This document shows, one piece after another, positions 41,661 through 44,095 of a stretch of 44,095 nt of DNA. Position 1 is the stretch's first letter, and each line of letters opens with the position of its first letter. A program made the translations under genes and the position numbers. The stretch is from an uncultured Planctomycetaceae bacterium. Lineage in GTDB: Bacteria; Planctomycetota; Planctomycetia; Pirellulales; Pirellulaceae. The stretch spans positions 1 through 44,095 of the forward strand of contig CAIPEB010000215.1 of the NCBI GenBank assembly GCA_903863885.1, written 5' to 3'. The notes under the pieces are model-generated. The model was not told the DNA's origin. It did no database searches and saw only the letters and a list, made by a program, of their open reading frames with translations.

Positions 41661-42854
41661 TTACTCGAGAATCTTCGTCACGACGCCGGAACCGACCGTG
41701 CGGCCGCCTTCGCGAATAGCGAAGCGCACACCCTCGTCCATGGCGATCGGCTTGTGAAGCTCGACGCTAACGCGAACGTTATCGCCAGGCATACACATCT
41801 CGGCACCAACCAGATTCGCGGTGCCGGTGACGTCCGTCGTGCGGAAGTAGAACTGCGGGCGATAGCCGCTGAAGAACGGCGTGTGACGACCACCTTCCTC
41901 CTTCGACAAGCAGTACACTTCAGCCTCGAACTTCGTGTGCGGCGTGATCGAACCCGGCTTAGCCAGCACCTGGCCGCGCTCGATGTCGTCTCGCTTGACA
42001 CCACGCAGCAAGCAACCGACGTTGTCGCCAGCCTTGCCCTCATCCAGCATCTTGCGGAACATTTCGACGCCCGTGCAGGTCGTCTTGCGAGTGTCCGTCA
42101 GACCGACGATTTCGACTTCTTCACCGACCCGAATAATACCGCGTTCAATACGGCCGGTCGCAACCGTTCCGCGACCTTCGATCGAGAACACGTCCTCAAC
42201 CGCCATCAGGAAGGGCTTGTCTTCCTCACGGGCCGGCTGCGGAATATAGGAGTCAATCGCTTCCAGCAGATTCTCGATGCACTTGCGGGCCTCGGGATCG
42301 CTGGGGTTCTGGTACGCAGCCAGACTGTTGCCGCGAATGATCGGAATCTCGTCGCCCGGGAAATCGTACTTCGTGAGCAGTTCACGAATTTCAATCTCCA
42401 CCAGATCCAGCAATTCCGGATCATCGACCAGGTCGATCTTGTTCATGAACACGACCATGGCGGGCACGTCCACCTGGCGAGCCAGAAGCACGTGCTCCTT
42501 CGTCTGCGGCATGGGACCGTCAGCTGCCGACACGACCAGAATCGCGCCGTCCATCTGGGCGGCACCCGTGATCATGTTCTTAATGAAGTCCGCGTGGCCG
42601 GGGCAGTCGATATGAGCGTAATGCCTTTTGTCAGACTCATACTCAACGTGCGCGACCGCAATGGTCACCGTCTTGGTTTCGTCGCGAACCGTACCACCCT
42701 TGGCGATATCGGCATACGACTTGGCCAGAGCCTTACCCTTCGCAGCCTGCACCGCGAGAATTGAACCAGTCAACGTCGTCTTTCCATGGTCAATGTGACC
42801 AATCGTGCCAACGTTACAGTGCGGCTTCGTCCGCTGGAAAACCTCCTTCGCCAT
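41661..42854 (-). CDS. tuf: Elongation factor Tu
   Basis: This 397-aa GTPase brings aminoacyl-tRNA to the ribosome. The P-loop GHIDHGKT (19-26), DCPGH with catalytic His87, MNKID, and the domain 2-3 sequences [20 protein letters not shown] and [20 protein letters not shown] are all normal. Switch I differs: where E. coli has KARGITINTSH, this protein has [11 protein letters not shown] (59-69), following AKGGTVRD. The Thr that coordinates Mg/GTP is kept as Thr64. AGGTAG lies upstream of the ATG. It is preceded by tRNA-Thr(GGU) and followed by tRNA-Trp. Confidence 0.98.
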   Translation of the reverse strand: MAKEVFQRTKPHCNVGTIGHIDHGKTTLTGSILAVQAAKGKALAKSYADIAKGGTVRDETKTVTIAVAHVEYESDKRHYAHIDCPGHADFIKNMITGAAQMDGAILVVSAADGPMPQTKEHVLLARQVDVPAMVVFMNKIDLVDDPELLDLVEIEIRELLTKYDFPGDEIPIIRGNSLAAYQNPSDPEARKCIENLLEAIDSYIPQPAREEDKPFLMAVEDVFSIEGRGTVATGRIERGIIRVGEEVEIVGLTDTRKTTCTGVEMFRKMLDEGKAGDNVGCLLRGVKRDDIERGQVLAKPGSITPHTKFEAEVYCLSKEEGGRHTPFFSGYRPQFYFRTTDVTGTANLVGAEMCMPGDNVRVSVELHKPIAMDEGVRFAIREGGRTVGSGVVTKILE

Positions 42855-42943
42855 GTTTTTCTACCTATGTCTTCTATGCCATGTGTGACAAAAGGAACCC
42901 GAGCAACCTCACCGTTATAAGATCAAGGCCGCGAATCCGAAAG

Positions 42944-43016
<73 letters not shown>

Positions 43017-43288
43017 CGACTGAAATGCACCCGCCGTGCGGCGAGCCAAACCTCCGAACCAGCCACTGAAACGCCCAACTCCCCCGACTCGAAAGTCGCC
43101 CGCGAATACGCGGCCTTGGCGATACAAAGTACCCCGACAACGGGGCCAACCCCCAAATCCGTGACACCGACCCCGCTCGCGACACAGACCCAGCCAAAGA
43201 CCCCAGCCAAAGGCCCCCGACCGCACACCAACCCGACAACCGGCAAAATCCGCCAACAAAAACCGCACGCCCTATGCGTGCAACACCA
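43017..43288. other. C/A-rich spacer in the tRNA cluster
   Basis: This is 272 nt between tRNA-Thr(GGU) and tRNA-Tyr. It has a marked excess of C over G on the plus strand (G-rich in the transcript). No tRNA-Gly is found, although E. coli has one here. No ORF in it looks real. Confidence 0.5.
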
Positions 43289-43370
43289 TGGGGGGTGCAG
43301 GATTCGAACCTGCGAAGGCTAAGCCATCAGATTTACAGTCTGACCCCTTTGACCGCTCGGGAAACCCCCC
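43289..43370 (-). tRNA. tRNA-Tyr (anticodon GTA)
   Basis: Acceptor GGGGGGT / ACCCCCC, anticodon stem TCAGA / TCTGA with loop CTGTAAA (GTA), a long variable arm typical of class II tRNA-Tyr, and T-loop TTCGAAT. The discriminator is A and the CCA is not encoded. Confidence 0.97.
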
Positions 43371-43484
43371 GTTGATCCCCATTAAGCCTTGAGGGCCTGA
43401 ACTGCAGCACCACTTCGGCACCACCCCCGACCTCAAACACCACCTCAGGCTCGAATATCCCCAACTCTCGTAACCGTGCACTCA

Positions 43485-43560
43485 TGGAGCCAGCGGAGGG
43501 ACTTGAACCCACAACCTGCTGATTACAAATCAGCTGCTCTGCCGATTGAGCTACACTGGC
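43485..43560 (-). tRNA. tRNA-Thr (anticodon TGT), with encoded CCA
   Basis: Acceptor GCCAGTG / CGCTGGC (one wobble), anticodon stem GCTGA / TCAGC around TTTGTAA (TGT), T-loop TTCAAGT, discriminator T. The bases after it read CCA, so this is the only tRNA here with a gene-encoded 3' CCA. It is the first tRNA of the cluster after the promoter. Confidence 0.97.
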
Positions 43561-43586
43561 GAGAAGTTCAAAGTTGAAAACCAGTT

Positions 43587-43614
43587 AATATACCGAAGGT
43601 CGCATCCCACGCAA
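43587..43614 (-). promoter_or_regulatory. Sigma-70-type promoter of the tRNA-tuf operon
   Basis: On the minus strand, -35 TTGCGT (43614-43609) and -10 TATATT (43592-43587) are 16 nt apart. The -10 ends 26 nt before the first base of tRNA-Thr(UGU). This is the best promoter-like pair in the window, in the right place for the tRNA-tuf transcript. Confidence 0.6.
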
Positions 43615-43690
43615 TACGAAATGGACGCGGCCGCAGCAGGCTTTCCACCTATATCACCCAGCTGCCGCGGAATCTCCACAAAAAACCAAT

Positions 43691-43716
43691 AAAAAAAGGA
43701 GCTGCTACCAGCTGCC
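43691..43716 (-). terminator. Intrinsic terminator downstream of sigma factor gene
   Basis: On the minus strand a stem AGCTG / CAGCT (with two more G-C pairs past one bulge) and loop GTAG is followed by seven Ts. It is 95 nt after the sigma gene stop and ends before the tRNA promoter, so it separates the two units. Confidence 0.75.
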
Positions 43717-43811
43717 AGAAAAGACGATCCGCCCCGCATTGACGGCTTCGACTTTCCGGTAAGCTCTGTCGCAACTCCCTTAAAGCTAACCCCTTAACTC
43801 GGGGTGGCCCA

Positions 43812-44095
43812 TCACTCTGGCAAATCCATGTGCTCTTCTTGAGCGGCCAACCGCAGCTTGTTCAGCGCTCGAGCCTCAATCTGGCGGACGCGTTCCTTTG
43901 TGACACCCAGATCCGCGCCCACTTCTTTCAACGTGCGCGGTTCCTCACTGTGGTCCAGACCGAAGCGGCTAATGATAATCTTCTGCTCGCGCTCGTCAAG
44001 CCGCGATAGGATCCGATGGATCTGCTGCTCGCGAACCCGCTGAGCCGACTCCTGCTCGTACTGGTCGCTCCGATCGTCCTCCTGGCTGCTGAACA
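43812..44095 (-). CDS. Sigma-70 family RNA polymerase sigma factor, C-terminal part (5' end outside window)
   Basis: The last 94 codons of a sigma-70 factor. Region 4 is complete: ILSRLDEREQKIIISRFGL, then the helix-turn-helix LKEVGADLGVTKERVRQIEA and RALNKLR, which binds the -35 element. The tail LAAQEEHMDLPE is short and differs from the usual housekeeping ending. Sequence style fits a group 1 or 2 sigma (RpoD-like), not an ECF factor. The start is beyond the window, so group cannot be fixed. It is transcribed toward the tRNA-tuf-rpoC operon, with a terminator between them. Confidence 0.85.
   Translation of the reverse strand, partial: FSSQEDDRSDQYEQESAQRVREQQIHRILSRLDEREQKIIISRFGLDHSEEPRTLKEVGADLGVTKERVRQIEARALNKLRLAAQEEHMDLPE

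Noticed and set aside
43017-43288. tRNA-Gly expected from the E. coli order
   Set aside because: No T-loop, acceptor pairing or glycine anticodon stem could be found in the spacer.
43777-43797. Direct repeats CCCTTAA at 43777 and 43791
   Set aside because: Two 7-nt copies just after the sigma factor stop are too short to call a site without comparison to relatives.

Overview
The window is bacterial chromosome with dense, GC-rich coding. It looks like a member of the Planctomycetes. The evidence is a combination: short secreted Gly/Met-rich and repeat proteins with simple signal peptides, Tat-exported Gfo/Idh/MocA and BNR-repeat (sialidase-like) enzymes with RRxFL leaders, a Ser/Thr kinase carrying zinc-ribbon repeats, an EF-Tu with an unusual switch I segment, and an NusG with a long acidic N-terminal extension. 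The phylum call is an inference from gene content. No rRNA gene is present to confirm it.

Positions 1-28930 hold a mosaic of short transcription units on both strands. They start with the 3' end of ilvC, a small conserved protein and a thiamine-diphosphate 2-oxoacid decarboxylase. A secreted prenyltransferase/squalene-oxidase-repeat protein and a groES without groEL follow on the minus strand. Next come a coiled-coil protein (+), a secreted Gly/Met-rich protein and a Bcp-type peroxiredoxin (-), then rsfS, argS and a solitary beta-class DNA methyltransferase (+). A PIN-TRAM membrane protein and a dGTPase-like HD hydrolase (-) lie back to back with uvrA (+). Then come acetolactate synthase ilvB and a Tat-exported oxidoreductase (+), a secreted hypothetical protein (-), moaB and an exported endonuclease/exonuclease/phosphatase-fold protein (+), a superfamily I helicase (-), a zinc-ribbon Ser/Thr kinase (+) and a Tat-exported sialidase-fold protein (+).

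Positions 29026-44095 are entirely on the minus strand and form the core transcription/translation block. In transcription order it reads: 3' end of a sigma-70 family factor, tRNA-Thr(UGU), tRNA-Tyr(GUA), tRNA-Thr(GGU), tuf, tRNA-Trp(CCA), secE, nusG, rplK, rplA, rplJ, rplL, rpoB, rpoC. This is the classic tRNA-tufB-secE-nusG-rplKAJL-rpoBC order, but the tRNA-Gly found in the E. coli cluster is replaced by a C-rich spacer (read on the plus strand). A good -35/-10 pair lies just upstream of the first tRNA, and a strong hairpin follows rpoC.

I did not find an evident new defence or mobile system. There are no transposases, integrases, CRISPR arrays or toxin-antitoxin pairs. The observations most worth checking are the EF-Tu switch I divergence, the soluble kinase with three zinc ribbons, the acidic NusG extension, the coiled-coil insertion in ArgRS, the orphan methyltransferase, the Gly/Met-rich exported protein, a 10-bp perfect inverted repeat in a divergent promoter region, and structured RNA between rplL and rpoB.
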